A DNA stretch of 64,000 nucleotides, taken from Gammaproteobacteria bacterium (lineage in GTDB: Bacteria > Pseudomonadota > Gammaproteobacteria > Steroidobacterales > Woeseiaceae). The stretch spans positions 62,001 through 126,000 of the forward strand of contig JAOTYE010000003.1 of assembly GCA_029862045.1 (NCBI GenBank), read 5' to 3'. Made by a program: the position numbers and the translations under genes. Of this stretch, positions 9,251 through 18,183 are shown piece by piece. The number at the start of each line of letters is the position of its first letter. Position 1 is the stretch's first letter. A model generated the notes under the pieces. The model was not told the DNA's origin. It saw only the letters and a program-made list of their open reading frames with translations, and ran no database searches.

Positions 9251-10130
9251 CTTTGTCACTCAGTCAAAGCTGTGGGCGGGACTGCTGATATGCAGCAGTC
9301 TCGTCCCGGCCTTTGCGGCTGAACAAAAAAATACCGGCGACCTAGAGGTGCGTATCGACGGCGGCCTCATCAGCGTCCTCGCCCAAAACGTGCCTGTGCA
9401 GGATGTGGTTCGCGAGATCGTAGTACAGGCTGATCTGCGGCTCGTGCAACACGTCGAATTGGATCAAACCATTAGTCTCACGATCGAGAGGCAGCCATTG
9501 CCTGACGTGCTGGACCTTATCCTCAAGAACGATAGCTACCAGCTTTTTCAGCATGTGATAAACGAAACCGAAGCCGATACGCCTGCCGCGGCTGCTCTTT
9601 GGGTCTTTTCTGAGGGATCGGCACTTGCACCGGCGGAAACGATTTTTCTGGAGACCGCGATCTATAACGGCACTGTCGGCGAAAAGAAAGAGGCGATCCG
9701 GGAGCTGGTCAGCCTCGGCACGCCGGATGCTGTGCAGACCTTAAGTGTAGCTCTTGGAGACGACGACCCGCGCGTGCAAAATACGGCGATGGAAGCACTC
9801 TCGAGAATAGGCGGCGATGATGCGCTCTCTGCTATCGCGAGCGCGGCTATGGATGCGGATCCACGATTACGCGGCAAAGCGGCGAACGCCATGGCGATGA
9901 TTGGTGGCTACTCAACGCCTGAGTACCTGAAATTGGCGCTGCGTGACGGAGATCCACAGGTCAGGGCGTTTGTCATCGATGCACTGGGCGATGTCGGAAA
10001 CGAGCGATCGATGCAAGTGATTCACGAGGCATTACAGGACCCAGACCCCGAAGTTCGCGAACGAGCCGAAGACGTCCTGGAAGAACTCGCAGATGACGCG
10101 GCGCTCCGTGTCCTGTTTCGCCCAGACTAA
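9240..10130 (+). CDS. Exported STN-HEAT-repeat protein
   Basis: I placed the start at the ATG inside the end of the previous gene (MTNSFVTQSKLW), which leaves a clean signal peptide ending near AFAAEQ and a 296-aa product. Residues 35-100 look like a secretin/TonB short N-terminal (STN) fold: VLAQNVPVQDVVREI, then an LDQTISL strand and PLPDVLDLIL. Residues 145-290 are four or five HEAT repeats of about 31 aa with DDDPRVQ, DADPRLRG, DGDPQVRA and DPDPEVRE at the turns. It is probably a periplasmic protein-binding scaffold. The 11-base overlap suggests translational coupling to the acidic exported protein and perhaps a direct interaction. No catalytic site is seen. Confidence 0.75.
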   Translation: MTNSFVTQSKLWAGLLICSSLVPAFAAEQKNTGDLEVRIDGGLISVLAQNVPVQDVVREIVVQADLRLVQHVELDQTISLTIERQPLPDVLDLILKNDSYQLFQHVINETEADTPAAAALWVFSEGSALAPAETIFLETAIYNGTVGEKKEAIRELVSLGTPDAVQTLSVALGDDDPRVQNTAMEALSRIGGDDALSAIASAAMDADPRLRGKAANAMAMIGGYSTPEYLKLALRDGDPQVRAFVIDALGDVGNERSMQVIHEALQDPDPEVRERAEDVLEELADDAALRVLFRPD

Positions 10131-10444
10131 GCGGCGCCGATCATTGTCCGTTTGGGCTTTACGACGTTGAGCACGATCGACGAGGGTGATACGCAACCGT
10201 TTTTTGATTTCAGCCACATGCCCAAAGACTGGGACGTGCCTGCAGAGCAAAGCAAGGGTCGTGCCGACAGGGATGCGAAACTATTCTCTGTCTGATATCC
10301 GTAACCGGTACTCGAGCAACCCAAAGAGCTACGATCGAAAGACCATAGCTCTTTTCGTTTGGGCGGCAGCAAGCTGCTACCGCGCTGCCACAATACGTTA
10401 AACTGTCGCACTTCGATATCACTGACGCGCAGTGTCAACTCCAT
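10131..10444 (+). promoter_or_regulatory. Structured leader region before the flippase-like gene
   Basis: A 314-base gap with no credible gene. At 10323-10354 AAAGAGCTA pairs perfectly with TAGCTCTTT around an inner stem closed by a GAAA tetraloop, followed by a T-rich stretch TTTTCGTTT, as in an intrinsic terminator. Upstream, 10240-10310 holds GCAAAG, a small GTCG/CGAC hairpin and GATGCGAAAC, which loosely recall the c-di-GMP-I (GEMM) aptamer without its full consensus. A GCAGC/GCTGC hairpin follows at about 10366-10378. A regulated leader is plausible but unproved. Confidence 0.3.
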
Positions 10445-11380
10445 ATGTCGCGACGAGCACATATCATCTGGTGGCTGGTAGGGGTCACTGCCCTTGCAGG
10501 CGTTGTCTGGTATTTTCGCCCCGATAGCTTCTTGCAGTCGCTGCAAAAGGTCGGCTTTGTCGGAGTGGCGGGCTGGCTCGCGGCCACGATCATGGCTCGA
10601 ATGCTCGCAGCGGAAGTTTCGATGAGCTTGTTGCGTACGCTTGGTTACCGGCTAAGCCGCATGCAAATCTTCCTGATCGGTTGGTTGCGCACTTTTTCCA
10701 ATCAGATCGTACCGATGACCGGGATTGCCGTTTACGTACAACAAATCCGTCATCAATCGGGTGCGTCCTGGCAGGATCTCGCGGCAGCATCCTCGCAGCA
10801 ATTTTTTGTGGGCGCCGCGGCTCTTGGCGTCATTGGCGTGCTGGCGACCCTCTGCAATGTGCAGGTAACCGGTAACGCGACAGGGCCGTTACTGGTCGTA
10901 TTCTCTGCTCTGGCCGGCATAGCGCTGGCCTCTGCGTTGGGAGTTTCCCGGGTCATGCAGAAAATGCCGCGAGCGCTGTTGCGGCGTATTGCGGCCGCTT
11001 CCGAGTCGTTTGGCAAGCTGGCGTCAAACCCAAAGTTGGTCCTTTCCCTCATTGGTCTCCATTCCGGCGCAATTCTGCTCCGTGGCGCGCGTGTCTGGCT
11101 TTTGTTTGGGGCTGTTGGGGCTGGACTCAGCTGGCGCGAGGCGCTGCTGATCGTTGCCCTGGCCGAGGCCACCGTTCTGATCGCGGTAACCCCGGGTGGT
11201 CTTGGGATTCGAGAGGCGCTTATTATTGGTGGTGCTTCGTTATTGGATATTCCCACTGATATTTCGGTCGCCGTGTCGCTCATAGACCGGCTATTCGTTG
11301 TGGCTCTCACGGGGATAATGGCCGCGCCAAGCGCGATGTACTTGCATCACAGGTCTTCTCGCCGGCCTGTCCAGGAATGA
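10445..11380 (+). CDS. Lysylphosphatidylglycerol-synthase-type membrane protein (UPF0104)
   Basis: Integral membrane protein of 311 aa with about eight transmembrane segments, matching the membrane half of lysyl-PG synthases (MprF flippase region, YbhN-like). Typical parts are the N-terminal WWLVGVTALAGVVWYF, the mid motif FSNQIVPMTG, and the conserved PGGLGIREAL near residue 250. There is no soluble aminoacyl-transferase domain, so it is a stand-alone membrane module, often proposed to move lipids or lipid-linked glycans. No good Shine-Dalgarno is seen before the ATG, and the structured leader upstream may matter for expression. No glycan genes are adjacent. Confidence 0.8.
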   Translation: MSRRAHIIWWLVGVTALAGVVWYFRPDSFLQSLQKVGFVGVAGWLAATIMARMLAAEVSMSLLRTLGYRLSRMQIFLIGWLRTFSNQIVPMTGIAVYVQQIRHQSGASWQDLAAASSQQFFVGAAALGVIGVLATLCNVQVTGNATGPLLVVFSALAGIALASALGVSRVMQKMPRALLRRIAAASESFGKLASNPKLVLSLIGLHSGAILLRGARVWLLFGAVGAGLSWREALLIVALAEATVLIAVTPGGLGIREALIIGGASLLDIPTDISVAVSLIDRLFVVALTGIMAAPSAMYLHHRSSRRPVQE

Positions 11381-11480
11381 CGACTGCGCCGATACGAATG
11401 AGATGGATGCAAACCAGACCAGTCCGAAAATCGCGCATGCGATTTATCAGCTCGCCCATCGTGCCTATGACTGGTCGACG

Positions 11481-12008
11481 TTACTGTCGCTTATAGATGA
11501 GCTGCTCTTCGCGAACGTCTTCGCCGCTGCGCATTACCAGATAACCATGCAGCGTGTTCTCATCGATGCGGTAAAAACTGATGCCGGAGAAATGCACGGC
11601 GTCTTTTTCTGCTTTGATAAAACGAAAAGTAACGTAGTCTTCCTTCTCTTCCCACGCCGTAAAGTCGGCGGCGAAGTGCTTGACCTTCAAGCTAAGGCTG
11701 CCTTCTTCCTCGACGAGTAACAACAATTCGTAAAAGATGACCTGATCGTCGCTGAGTAGCTTGAAGAAGCCGATCATCGAGCCGGCCGAGGGCGGATTCC
11801 AGCGTTGTTCGAAGGTGCTGCCGAAGGCTTCGCCGGACCAGGAACCGACGAGCCACGCGACATCTTCGAGAGTGGCGGCAGGGCGATCGTCAGGGTCGTC
11901 AAGTTTGTAGGTATGTTCGGTTCGCTGTGTTTGTGCCGTTGCAGCGCCTGCCGCTACGAGCAGGCTAAACGCCATTACCAGGCTAACCCGAGTAATTAAT
12001 AGATTCAT
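11481..12008 (-). CDS. Exported DUF6265-like protein
   Basis: Protein of 175 aa with a signal peptide (hydrophobic VSLVMAFSLLVAAGA, cleavage near ATAQ). The mature part starts LEDVAWLVGSWSGE and goes on with FEQRWNPPSAGSMIGFF, the pattern of small lipocalin-like DUF6265 proteins. The fold is probably a beta-barrel that binds something hydrophobic, but no ligand is known. Its start codon overlaps the stop of the BKACE gene by 4 bases (ATGA), so the two are translationally coupled. The gene ends about 100 bases from the convergent flippase-like gene. Confidence 0.7.
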   Translation of the reverse strand: MNLLITRVSLVMAFSLLVAAGAATAQTQRTEHTYKLDDPDDRPAATLEDVAWLVGSWSGEAFGSTFEQRWNPPSAGSMIGFFKLLSDDQVIFYELLLLVEEEGSLSLKVKHFAADFTAWEEKEDYVTFRFIKAEKDAVHFSGISFYRIDENTLHGYLVMRSGEDVREEQLIYKRQ

Positions 12009-12835
12009 GAGTTCGGTAATCCCAGGATTGCACGGGCCTCGGTCGTGGTTGCGGGGTGGCGATCATATCTAGCACATAGATCAGCGGCACGCACCACCAG
12101 GGCCGCGTTGGACGGTGCCAGAGTGTTGCTATCGAGGCGGATATTATCTTCGAGGCCGGTTCGCAAGTGGCCGCCGAGTTCAAGACACCAGCGATTGACT
12201 TCGAATTGTGACTTGCCGATGCCGGCTGCGACCCAGGTGGCATCAGGCAAGAGTTCATGGAGTTTCTCGAGCTCGAATTCGAGTATGTCACGGTGGGCCG
12301 GCAATGCGTTCTTCACCCCGAGGACAAACTGCACGTGCAACGGACCCTTCAGCAGGCCCTGCGTCGCCATACTTGCGGCGTTGTACAGCATCGCCAGATC
12401 GAACACCTCGATTTCGGGTTTGATGTCATATTTGAGCATCAGGCTTGCAAGTTCTGATATGAGTTCGTTGGAGTTCTCATAAACTGATTGTGGAAAATTG
12501 CACGACCCGGTGGATAGCGAAGCCATCTCCGGCCGATGTTGCAGCATCGAACCGCGCTCGAAGCCTGTGCCCGAGCGTCCGCCCGTCGAAAATTGCACGA
12601 TGATGCCGGGGCAGTGCTTTTTGATGCCTGCCTGGAACTCGGCAAATTTGTCAGGATCCGTGCACGGTGAACCGTCGTCGTTGCGCGAGTGGACGTGCAC
12701 AAGTGATGCGCCTGCTTCGAACGCTTCGTGCGTCGACTCGATCTGTTCGCTAACCGTTTCCGGCACCGCCGGGTTATGTTTTTTTCGCGCCACGGACCCG
12801 GTTATGGCAACTGCAATGATGCATGGCTCAGACAT
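12005..12835 (-). CDS. BKACE-family beta-keto acid cleavage enzyme (DUF849)
   Basis: Protein of 276 aa of the 3-keto-5-aminohexanoate cleavage family. These Zn2+-dependent TIM barrels cleave a beta-keto acid with acetyl-CoA to acetoacetate and a new CoA thioester. His47 and His49 in [12 protein letters not shown] are the metal ligands, FSTGGRSG and [10 protein letters not shown] are typical barrel-end loops, and [12 protein letters not shown] with [12 protein letters not shown] near the C-terminus is strongly conserved. The true substrate differs between subfamilies and cannot be read off. Carnitine-derived dehydrocarnitine is one known case, and a thioesterase of the betainyl-CoA type occurs elsewhere in this window, though far away. 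Confidence 0.88.
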   Translation of the reverse strand: MSEPCIIAVAITGSVARKKHNPAVPETVSEQIESTHEAFEAGASLVHVHSRNDDGSPCTDPDKFAEFQAGIKKHCPGIIVQFSTGGRSGTGFERGSMLQHRPEMASLSTGSCNFPQSVYENSNELISELASLMLKYDIKPEIEVFDLAMLYNAASMATQGLLKGPLHVQFVLGVKNALPAHRDILEFELEKLHELLPDATWVAAGIGKSQFEVNRWCLELGGHLRTGLEDNIRLDSNTLAPSNAALVVRAADLCARYDRHPATTTEARAILGLPNS

Positions 12836-12916
12836 GTTTTCTGAATTCTATTCCCGTACTGGTCGACGTAAGCATAAAGGTCTATTGTACGCACAACAAA
12901 TTTGCGGGAGTGGGCT

Positions 12917-14158
12917 ATGAGAACCATGCTTGGGTTGCTGGTAATGATATTGCCATTGCTGTGCACTGCGGACGTCGTTGTCCCGATCGATTCTGTCGAG
13001 AGGTTCGTCAATATTCGCAAGTCGCCCGAAGCCGGTACCGAGATTGTCGGCCAGCTGCACAAGGGTGTTCCATTGCGGCTCGTCGAAAGCGTGCCGGGAT
13101 GGCACGAAGTCGAGCTTGCCGGCGGCGAAACCGGATTTGTCAGTTCGGATTGGGCCAATGTCATCGTCGAGGCGATCGTTGACGAGGAGCCTGCAGCCAC
13201 TGAGTCGGACGTCGAAGTGGAAGCGGTGCCCGAGCCGGGACCGGAACCTGACGTTGTGGAGGCCGAGGAACCTGCAGCAGAGCCGGAACCGGTGGTGGAA
13301 GAGGCCGAGGAACCTGCAGCAGATCCCGCAGCTGTCGTCGAACTTGCTGAAGAGCCAGAAGCTGCGCCAGTTGTAACGGGTGCGATGGGCCCTCCGGGGC
13401 CGCAAGGCACTGCAGGACCACCTGGACCTCCGGGGCCACCTGGTCCTCCGGGGCCACCCGGACCAGCCGGAGCACTCGGAACTTCCGGAGCCGGAACGCT
13501 CGAAGGAAGGCCCGGCTTTCTTGTTAAATTCAAAGAACCGACGGTCGGGACCGAATCGCAAATATTCGATAACGGAAATCAGGTCGGTATCGGTACGACA
13601 GAACCCAAACAGCGGCTTGAAGTTAACGGCAACATTCAGATTCATGAGAAGAACAGTAGCGTCGCCGGCCTGATGATCACACAGTCGTCGGGTGAGACTG
13701 GCTATATCATGCACAATCGCGCGAGCACACTGACGATCGGGGCCGGTTCGGTGGACCGGGTGACGATAGACCGCAACGGCAACTTCGGTATCGGCGTTAC
13801 ACGACCGGCACATCCACTCGAAATGGCGAGCGGCGCGCATGCGTCGGCAGGCGGAGTCTGGACCAACAGCTCATCACGCGAGAAAAAAGAAAATATTACC
13901 GAGCTGACCGTCGAAGAAGCGCTTGCGACACTGGCCGGATTGCAGCCTGTGCAGTTCAACTACAAGAGTGATGACGAGGAGGATTACGTCGGTTTCATCG
14001 CCGAGGATGTTCCCGACCTTGTCGCGACCAGTGACCGACAGGGCTTGAGCGCGATGGACATCGTTGCGGTCCTCACCAAAGTCATTCAGACACAGCAGCG
14101 ACAGATCAGGGAGCTCGAGTTGAGGCTGGAGACCGAACTCGAAGAGTTCGAGAGATAG
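12917..14158 (+). CDS. Exported SH3b/collagen-like/S74-chaperone protein
   Basis: Modular protein of 413 aa. The ATG at MRTMLGLL was chosen for its GGGAG site. Residues 1-18 are a signal peptide, 25-82 a bacterial SH3 fold ([23 protein letters not shown]), and 88-152 an acidic Glu/Ala/Pro linker with a 14-residue repeat. Residues 158-184 are Gly-Pro-Pro collagen triplets. A beta-rich stalk then has [17 protein letters not shown], as in phage tail fibres, and the C-terminus (from about 315) is an S74 intramolecular chaperone with Ser319 and Lys324 of the self-cleaving dyad ([11 protein letters not shown]) and a final coiled coil. It probably trimerises and sheds its chaperone. An SH3b domain suggests binding to cell wall or surface. 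Confidence 0.8.
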   Translation: MRTMLGLLVMILPLLCTADVVVPIDSVERFVNIRKSPEAGTEIVGQLHKGVPLRLVESVPGWHEVELAGGETGFVSSDWANVIVEAIVDEEPAATESDVEVEAVPEPGPEPDVVEAEEPAAEPEPVVEEAEEPAADPAAVVELAEEPEAAPVVTGAMGPPGPQGTAGPPGPPGPPGPPGPPGPAGALGTSGAGTLEGRPGFLVKFKEPTVGTESQIFDNGNQVGIGTTEPKQRLEVNGNIQIHEKNSSVAGLMITQSSGETGYIMHNRASTLTIGAGSVDRVTIDRNGNFGIGVTRPAHPLEMASGAHASAGGVWTNSSSREKKENITELTVEEALATLAGLQPVQFNYKSDDEEDYVGFIAEDVPDLVATSDRQGLSAMDIVAVLTKVIQTQQRQIRELELRLETELEEFER

Positions 14159-14177
14159 GGAATGGTGGACCAGAGCA

Positions 14178-15329
14178 TTGCAGCTAAGAAATTGTTATCG
14201 AACGAGTGACTTTCGCAAGCTGGCGCAGCAGCGTCTGCCGTCACCGATTTTTCATTACATCGATGGCGGCGCGGACGACGAAGTAACGCTTGCGCGCAAT
14301 ACCGAAGCGTTTGAATCGGTCGACCTCGTACCCAATGTGCTTGCTGGCATCAGCGGTATCGACATGTCCGTGTCGGTGCTCGGTCAGCGGCTGGACATGC
14401 CGTTGTTCTTTGCGCCAACCGCGATGCAGCGCCTGTTTCACCACGAAGGCGAGTTTGCGATTGCAGATGCAGCAGCGAAGTACGGCACGATGTTTGGCGT
14501 CTCGACGATCGGCACGCGGAGCATCGAAGAGCTCGGAGCGTATAACGATGCAGCGAAACTGTTTCAGATCTACGTTCACAACGACCCGGGATTGACGACC
14601 GACATGATTGCACGCTGCAAGGCGGCGAACTTCAGCGCACTGGCCCTGACTGTCGACACAATTGTCGCGGGCAATCGCGAACGTGACTACGTGACCGGCA
14701 TGACTACGCCGCCGAAGCTCACGCCACGTAGTCTTCTGAGTTTCGCTACTCATCCCACCTGGACATTCAACTATCTGCTAAGGGAAAAGTTCGACCTGCC
14801 AAATATCTCGCAGTTTATCGAAGCAGGATCCACGACGCCGTATTCGGTCGTTGACTACCTGAATGAGCAGATGAAGCGGACAATCGATTGGGACGACGCC
14901 GCAGCGATGATCGAAGAGTGGGGTGGGTCGTTCGCGATCAAAGGTGTTATGTCGGTCGATGACGCGAAGCGCTGCGTTGAGGTTGGGGCAAGCGCAATAA
15001 TGGTATCCAATCACGGGGGCAGGCAACTGGATGGATCCCGTTCACCGTTTGATCAATTGCCGGCGATACTCGATGCGATCGGAGGCGACATCGAAGTCAT
15101 CGTCGATGGCGGTATTCGACGTGGCACACATGTTCTGAAGGCGCTCGCGATGGGTGCGACTGCTTGCTCGGGCGGGCGCATGTATCTGTATGCGCTTGCC
15201 GGCGCCGGTGCTGCCGGCGTCGAGCGCGCCATGGGGTTGTTGCGTGATGAAATCGAACGCGACATGCTGCTCATGGGTTGCCCGTCTGTCGCGAAACTGA
15301 AGCCATCAATGCTAGCTGCACGTCGCTGA
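14178..15329 (+). CDS. FMN-dependent alpha-hydroxy-acid oxidase/dehydrogenase
   Basis: FMN TIM-barrel enzyme of 383 aa, the LldD/glycolate-oxidase family. The N-terminus (RTSDFRKLAQQRLPSP, then FHYIDGGADDE) aligns with lactate dehydrogenases. LFFAPTAMQRLFHHEGE binds the flavin, and SNHGGRQLDGSRSPFDQLP holds the catalytic His and Arg, followed by the FMN phosphate loop DGGIRRGTHVLKAL. The start is a TTG directly before this conserved N-terminus, as no in-frame ATG lies closer. It oxidises a 2-hydroxy acid such as L-lactate or glycolate to the 2-oxo acid. It begins 19 bases after the collagen-like gene, but no lactate permease or regulator is near. Confidence 0.88.
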   Translation: MQLRNCYRTSDFRKLAQQRLPSPIFHYIDGGADDEVTLARNTEAFESVDLVPNVLAGISGIDMSVSVLGQRLDMPLFFAPTAMQRLFHHEGEFAIADAAAKYGTMFGVSTIGTRSIEELGAYNDAAKLFQIYVHNDPGLTTDMIARCKAANFSALALTVDTIVAGNRERDYVTGMTTPPKLTPRSLLSFATHPTWTFNYLLREKFDLPNISQFIEAGSTTPYSVVDYLNEQMKRTIDWDDAAAMIEEWGGSFAIKGVMSVDDAKRCVEVGASAIMVSNHGGRQLDGSRSPFDQLPAILDAIGGDIEVIVDGGIRRGTHVLKALAMGATACSGGRMYLYALAGAGAAGVERAMGLLRDEIERDMLLMGCPSVAKLKPSMLAARR

Positions 15330-15414
15330 TTAGCGACAGGGACTGATGTCAAATGACTGCACAATCGTCATTTTATGACGTTATAGTAAGTGCGCTTGGC
15401 TTGGGTAATGCGGC

Positions 15415-17655
15415 ATGACCATATCACTGGCATCAACCGGAGCGACGAAAATACACGGCACGCGCGCGGGCGCGCTGCTGTTTGCATTGCTTGTCGCAAG
15501 CTGCGGTGGTGGTGGCGCGAAAACAACGAACAATCCGATTCCTCCCGTCAATCCGCCGACCGTTGGGCTCGATGCGCGACCAAATAATGTAACTTGTGTC
15601 GCGCCGGCGAGAGGCGCGGGCGGCGCAGCGGTGGACATCGTCGACGCGTTTCCGAACCTGCCCGGTATTTCGCAGCCGACGAAAGTTCTCGTCGAGCCCG
15701 TCGCGAACCCGCGCTGGTTCGTGTTGCGGAAGACGGGTCAACTCGTCGTCTTCGATCCGGATAACGCAACGAGCGTGTCGACGTTCCTCGATCTTAGTGG
15801 CCCGCCGCTGCGCACGGCGTCGGAGGGCGGCCTGCTCGGCATGGCGTTTCATCCGGACTATCCGGCAGTTCCGGAGATCTTTCTCTATTACACGATCAAC
15901 GGCGCAACGACCGAAATGCGCTCGGTCATCTCCCGTTTCATTCTCGATGACCTGCAGTCGCCAGGCGCCGGTACCGTCGAGCAGGTCATCCTCGAGGTCG
16001 ATCAGTTCGCGAGCAACCATAACGGCGGCGACATCGCGTTCGGCGCCGCTGGTCTCCTGTATATCGGCTTAGGCGATGGTGGCGGCGGCGGGGATCCACA
16101 GGAAACGGGCCAGGACACGACACGCCTGCTCGGGTCAATGTTGCGCATCGATGTGATTGGCACCGGTGCCGACTACAACATCCCGGCGGGAAATCCTTTT
16201 GCGGCCAATCCCAATCAATGCGGCCCCGGTTTGAATGCTGCCAATTGCCCGGAGATCTATGCCTGGGGCCTCAGGAATCCCTGGCGCTGGAGCTTCGATC
16301 CCCCAACGAACGTCCTGTGGCTCGGCGATGTCGGTCAGGGTGCTCGAGAAGAAATCGATCAGATCGAGGTTGGCGGCAATTACGGCTGGGACTGCCGCGA
16401 GGGGACAATCTCTCATTCCGCTACCTTAGGCTGTGTGGGTCCGGTGATCGAACCGATCATCGATTATGAGCGCTCCGACGGCAGGTCCGTCACGGGCGGC
16501 TTCGTCTATCGGGGCACTGCAATTCCTGGTCTCGCAGGCCGCTACGTATTCGGGGATTTCGCGTCTGGACGAATCTGGGCTCTGCAGGATAACGGGCAGG
16601 GCGGCTACATCAAAGAGGAACTGCTCGATACATCGACCGGTCCCTCATCTTTCGGTGTGGATCGGGACGGCGAACTCTACTTCACCGACTTCAACAACGG
16701 CCGCATCATGAAGTTGGTGCCTGCCGGCGGAGGAATAGACCCAGTACCCGATTCACTCATCGATTCTGGTTGTACCGATCCCAATGCTGTGACGCAACCT
16801 TATGCCGGGCTGGTGCCCTACGACATCAACGCACGATTCTGGTCCGACGGCGCCGACAAAGATCGCTACATCGGCTTGCCGAACGGCACGACGATGTCGA
16901 TCAACGCAGAGGATGACTGGGTCTTCCCGGCTGGCACTGTCATGGTCAAGAACTTCCGCTTGAATGGCCGGCTCATCGAGACGCGTCACCTGATGCGCCA
17001 CCCCGACGGCGTGTGGGCCGGCTACACCTATGAGTGGAACGACAGCCAGACCCAAGCCACACGAGTGCACGGTGGCAAGATCCAGACGATTCAGGGTCAG
17101 GACTGGGTGTTCCCGGACGAGGCCCAGTGTCTTCAGTGTCATACAAGCGTTGCAGGTGTCGCACTGGGCCCCGAGACGGCGCAGCTGAACAGGGACTTCA
17201 CCTACCCATCGACAGGGCGTACACATAGCCAGCTCGAGACGCTCGATCAGATCGTGATGTTCTCGTCGCCGTTGCCTGGTGATCCGAGCACATTGCCATT
17301 CATGCCGGATCCGACCGATATGAGCGCAGATCTCGGAGACAGGGCGCGAGCTTACTTGCACACCAATTGTGCACAGTGTCACCAACCGGGTGGACCGACG
17401 CCGGATAACCTTGATCTGCGGTACACGACTTCGCTAGCTGACACGAATGCGTGCAATGTAGCGCCTGACGCCGGCGATCTCGGAATTCCGATGCCATTCA
17501 TCATTGCGCCCGGCGACGCGTCGAGTTCTGTACTCGTTGCGCGTACAAACCGGCGCGACGTCGATGGCATGCCGCCGCTTGGTTCGACGATCGTAGACGC
17601 GGACGGTGTCACGTTGCTTACCGACTGGATCAACGGTCTCGCCAACTGCAATTGA
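15415..17655 (+). CDS. Lipoprotein: sugar-dehydrogenase propeller fused to diheme cytochrome c
   Basis: Protein of 746 aa. A lipobox LLVASC puts the lipid-modified Cys at residue 30, so it should be anchored in the envelope. Residues 60-440 are a glucose/sorbosone dehydrogenase beta-propeller (GLLGMAFHPDYP, ASNHNGGDIAFG, YIGLGDGGGGGDP, YAWGLRNPWRWSFD), a family using PQQ. Residues 450-746 resemble SO2930-type cytochrome domains with two c-type heme sites, Cys572-Cys575-His576 (CLQCH) and Cys652-Cys655-His656 (CAQCH). The fusion would oxidise a sugar or aldose and pass electrons through its own hemes to the respiratory chain. No PQQ synthesis genes are in view. Low-complexity GGGG follows the lipidated Cys. 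Confidence 0.85.
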   Translation: MTISLASTGATKIHGTRAGALLFALLVASCGGGGAKTTNNPIPPVNPPTVGLDARPNNVTCVAPARGAGGAAVDIVDAFPNLPGISQPTKVLVEPVANPRWFVLRKTGQLVVFDPDNATSVSTFLDLSGPPLRTASEGGLLGMAFHPDYPAVPEIFLYYTINGATTEMRSVISRFILDDLQSPGAGTVEQVILEVDQFASNHNGGDIAFGAAGLLYIGLGDGGGGGDPQETGQDTTRLLGSMLRIDVIGTGADYNIPAGNPFAANPNQCGPGLNAANCPEIYAWGLRNPWRWSFDPPTNVLWLGDVGQGAREEIDQIEVGGNYGWDCREGTISHSATLGCVGPVIEPIIDYERSDGRSVTGGFVYRGTAIPGLAGRYVFGDFASGRIWALQDNGQGGYIKEELLDTSTGPSSFGVDRDGELYFTDFNNGRIMKLVPAGGGIDPVPDSLIDSGCTDPNAVTQPYAGLVPYDINARFWSDGADKDRYIGLPNGTTMSINAEDDWVFPAGTVMVKNFRLNGRLIETRHLMRHPDGVWAGYTYEWNDSQTQATRVHGGKIQTIQGQDWVFPDEAQCLQCHTSVAGVALGPETAQLNRDFTYPSTGRTHSQLETLDQIVMFSSPLPGDPSTLPFMPDPTDMSADLGDRARAYLHTNCAQCHQPGGPTPDNLDLRYTTSLADTNACNVAPDAGDLGIPMPFIIAPGDASSSVLVARTNRRDVDGMPPLGSTIVDADGVTLLTDWINGLANCN

Positions 17656-17656
17656 T

Positions 17657-17676
17657 CCGTCACAATTCTGTGACGG
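17657..17676. terminator. Hairpin after the sugar dehydrogenase gene
   Basis: CCGTCACA pairs perfectly with TGTGACGG around a 4-base loop, starting just after the stop codon. The following GAATCAAAGG lacks a T-run, so if it ends transcription it would need Rho or act as an mRNA stabiliser. Confidence 0.4.
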
Positions 17677-17730
17677 GAATCAAAGGAAAAATGGATCTTC
17701 AGGCGGATAATCGCAGGCACTGGAGAGTTC

Positions 17731-18183
17731 ATGAGACAGCTTTCGATCATCATCGCATTGATTTGCGGTTTCTGCCTGACGGCAAGTGCTGACGTATGGA
17801 AGTGGGTGGATGCCAACGGCAAGACCCACTTTGTCGATACGATGACGCCGATCTACACGTGGGTCGATGAATTCGGCAAAACGCACTATGGCGATACACC
17901 AGACCATGAAGACGCTGTGTCGGTCGAACTCGTTTGGCATTCGCGAGGGTCTCTGAATGAAGCAGGCGAGGGCGGCAGCGATACCTATCCCGACGAGACA
18001 GATGTGCAACGCGCCGAGCGCGAGAAATTCTGCGAGCGGGCGACGGAAATCTACGAGTCGTACCTCAATGCACCGCAGCTGTACCGGACCGGTGAGAATG
18101 GCGAACGCGAGTTTCTGAGCGAAGCAGAGGCTGCCGCCACGATTAAAGACACTCTCGCCAGGAAGAAAGAATACTGTCGCTAG
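17731..18183 (+). CDS. Exported protein with duplicated DUF4124 motif
   Basis: Small exported protein of 150 aa. A signal peptide (LSIIIALICGFCLTASA) leads straight into DVWKWVDANGKTHFVDT and, 20 residues later, the related YTWVDEFGKTHYGDTP. These are two copies of the DUF4124 core, which usually occurs once. The rest is helical and charged with a conserved-looking EREKFCERATEIYESYL and a final Cys, so the two cysteines may pair. The function of DUF4124 is unknown. Members are common in gammaproteobacteria, often near envelope genes. Its stop overlaps the stop of the Omp85-like gene on the other strand by four bases. Confidence 0.75.
   Translation: MRQLSIIIALICGFCLTASADVWKWVDANGKTHFVDTMTPIYTWVDEFGKTHYGDTPDHEDAVSVELVWHSRGSLNEAGEGGSDTYPDETDVQRAEREKFCERATEIYESYLNAPQLYRTGENGEREFLSEAEAAATIKDTLARKKEYCR

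Noticed and set aside
12848-13840. Minus-strand open frame over the collagen-like gene
   Set aside because: Its Arg- and Cys-rich composition is the reverse reading of Gly-Pro repeats; the plus-strand gene has signal peptide and domains.
12917-14158. Prophage tail fibre
   Set aside because: The S74 domain and stalk look phage-like, but a signal peptide and SH3b domain are present and no phage gene is near.
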